DNA of 64,000 nt from Autumnicola lenta (GTDB lineage Bacteria > Bacteroidota > Bacteroidia > Flavobacteriales > Flavobacteriaceae), in assembly GCF_031846515.1 (NCBI RefSeq), contig NZ_JAVRHO010000001.1, positions 124,001 to 188,000 of the forward strand, given 5' to 3'. A program made the position numbers and the translations under genes. Below, piece after piece: positions 63,625 through 64,000 of this stretch. Within the stretch, counting starts at the first letter, position 1. Every line of letters begins with the position of its first letter. The notes beneath the pieces are model-generated. The model was given only the letters and a program-made list of their open reading frames with translations, was not told where the DNA came from and made no database searches.

Positions 63625-63650
63625 GGACGATATTTGGCATTTTCGGGGCC
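63625..63650 (+). repeat. 27-bp intergenic motif, copy 3
   Basis: Begins GGACGATATTTGGCATTTTC and ends GGGGCC(T). It lies between convergent genes, as copy 2 does. Confidence 0.4.
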
Positions 63651-63655
63651 TCTCT

Positions 63656-64000
63656 TTATTTCACCTTAAATTCTCCGGAGTTAAGTACTACCTGTGTAGA
63701 AGGAGTTACCGCATCCTGTCGATCTTCTGCCGTAATAAAAACTCTAATCGGTTTATAAGGTGTAACGGTACGTATTTCTCCGCTGTTCTTACGATTTATC
63801 CTTAAATTTCCAATATTAATGGTTCCGTGCTTTTCAGTTTCCATCCATGCTACATAATTTCTTCTGGCAGGGGTTAGACGGTCGGGTTCAGCCATATTTT
63901 CTACCTCAAATTCCAGTTCGTAGTTATTATTATCATTTTTCTCGACCTTCAGCTTTGCATCGGCGGCGGGGATAACTTCAGAATTAGGAAAGTTTATGGT
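63656..64000 (-). CDS. Unrecognised protein, C-terminal part (5' end outside window)
   Basis: The minus-strand frame is open to the window edge, so the ATG at 63895 is probably internal. About 114 residues are visible, beta-rich: INFPNSEVIPAADAKLKVEK, YELEFEVENMAEPDRLTPAR, YVAWMETEKHGTINIGNLRI and PIRVFITAEDRQDAVTPSTQ. The pattern looks like an exported beta-sandwich protein; I do not assign a family. Confidence 0.55.
   Translation of the reverse strand, partial: TINFPNSEVIPAADAKLKVEKNDNNNYELEFEVENMAEPDRLTPARRNYVAWMETEKHGTINIGNLRINRKNSGEIRTVTPYKPIRVFITAEDRQDAVTPSTQVVLNSGEFKVK

Overview
The window looks like a chromosomal segment of a marine-type Flavobacteriaceae bacterium (Bacteroidota), possibly near Gramella/Christiangramia, Salegentibacter or Zunongwangia; the genus is only a guess. 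The sequence is AT-rich. Supporting markers are a SusC/SusD pair, a type IX secretion sorting domain, the gliding lipoprotein GldI, the parA-parB-DUF5683-dapB-lepB-wbqC order, the small membrane protein that often sits between ribH and mutL in this family, and TAnnTTTG-like -7 promoter elements.

Left end (1-14.6 kb): a pectin/polygalacturonate utilisation locus on the minus strand. The order is susC, susD, a DUF4957/DUF5123-type surface lipoprotein, a giant four-repeat T9SS-secreted protein, and a PL9-type pectate lyase lipoprotein. A LacI-type regulator (cut by the window edge) lies beyond it. The same 31-bp sequence, centred on a perfect 12-bp palindrome, lies upstream of susC and again beyond the far end of the locus. 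At both places it keeps the same spacing to a -7-like element, so it is the likely LacI operator.

14.6-21.1 kb: a decayed IS3 fragment, tRNA-Pro(GGG), an aldo/keto reductase, and a likely exopolysaccharide cluster (YaiO-type outer-membrane barrel, GT2 synthase, HEAT protein, degenerate receiver). Two broken ISL3-type transposase ends follow.

21.1-26.3 kb: a small integrative island at the 3' end of tRNA-Pro(TGG), bounded by an 85-bp direct repeat. It carries a TOTE-type primase-helicase gene interrupted by one in-frame TGA, a toxin-antitoxin pair (AbiEii-type nucleotidyltransferase with an HTH-DUF6922 antitoxin) and an integrase stump. This is the most interesting part of the window.

26.4-33 kb: a sugar dehydrogenase with a cytochrome c, an unrecognised lipoprotein, an MBOAT/SGNH acylation pair and a GT4 glycosyltransferase. 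32.9-46 kb: core genes (udk, divIC-like, both methylmalonyl-CoA mutase subunits, a methyltransferase, a metallopeptidase, a DECR-type reductase, parAB, dapB, lepB, wbqC). 46-54 kb: a minus-strand run (TPR protein, ribH, small membrane protein, mutL, two rhomboids, EEP hydrolase), then recF, a lipocalin-like lipoprotein and a DUF721 protein on the plus strand.

54-64 kb: a badly decayed pcm pseudogene, two ferritin-like secreted proteins, ndk, a DHH phosphoesterase with gldI and a cyclophilin-FKBP fusion, pepD, a DUF3810 membrane peptidase-like protein and a partial gene at the right edge.
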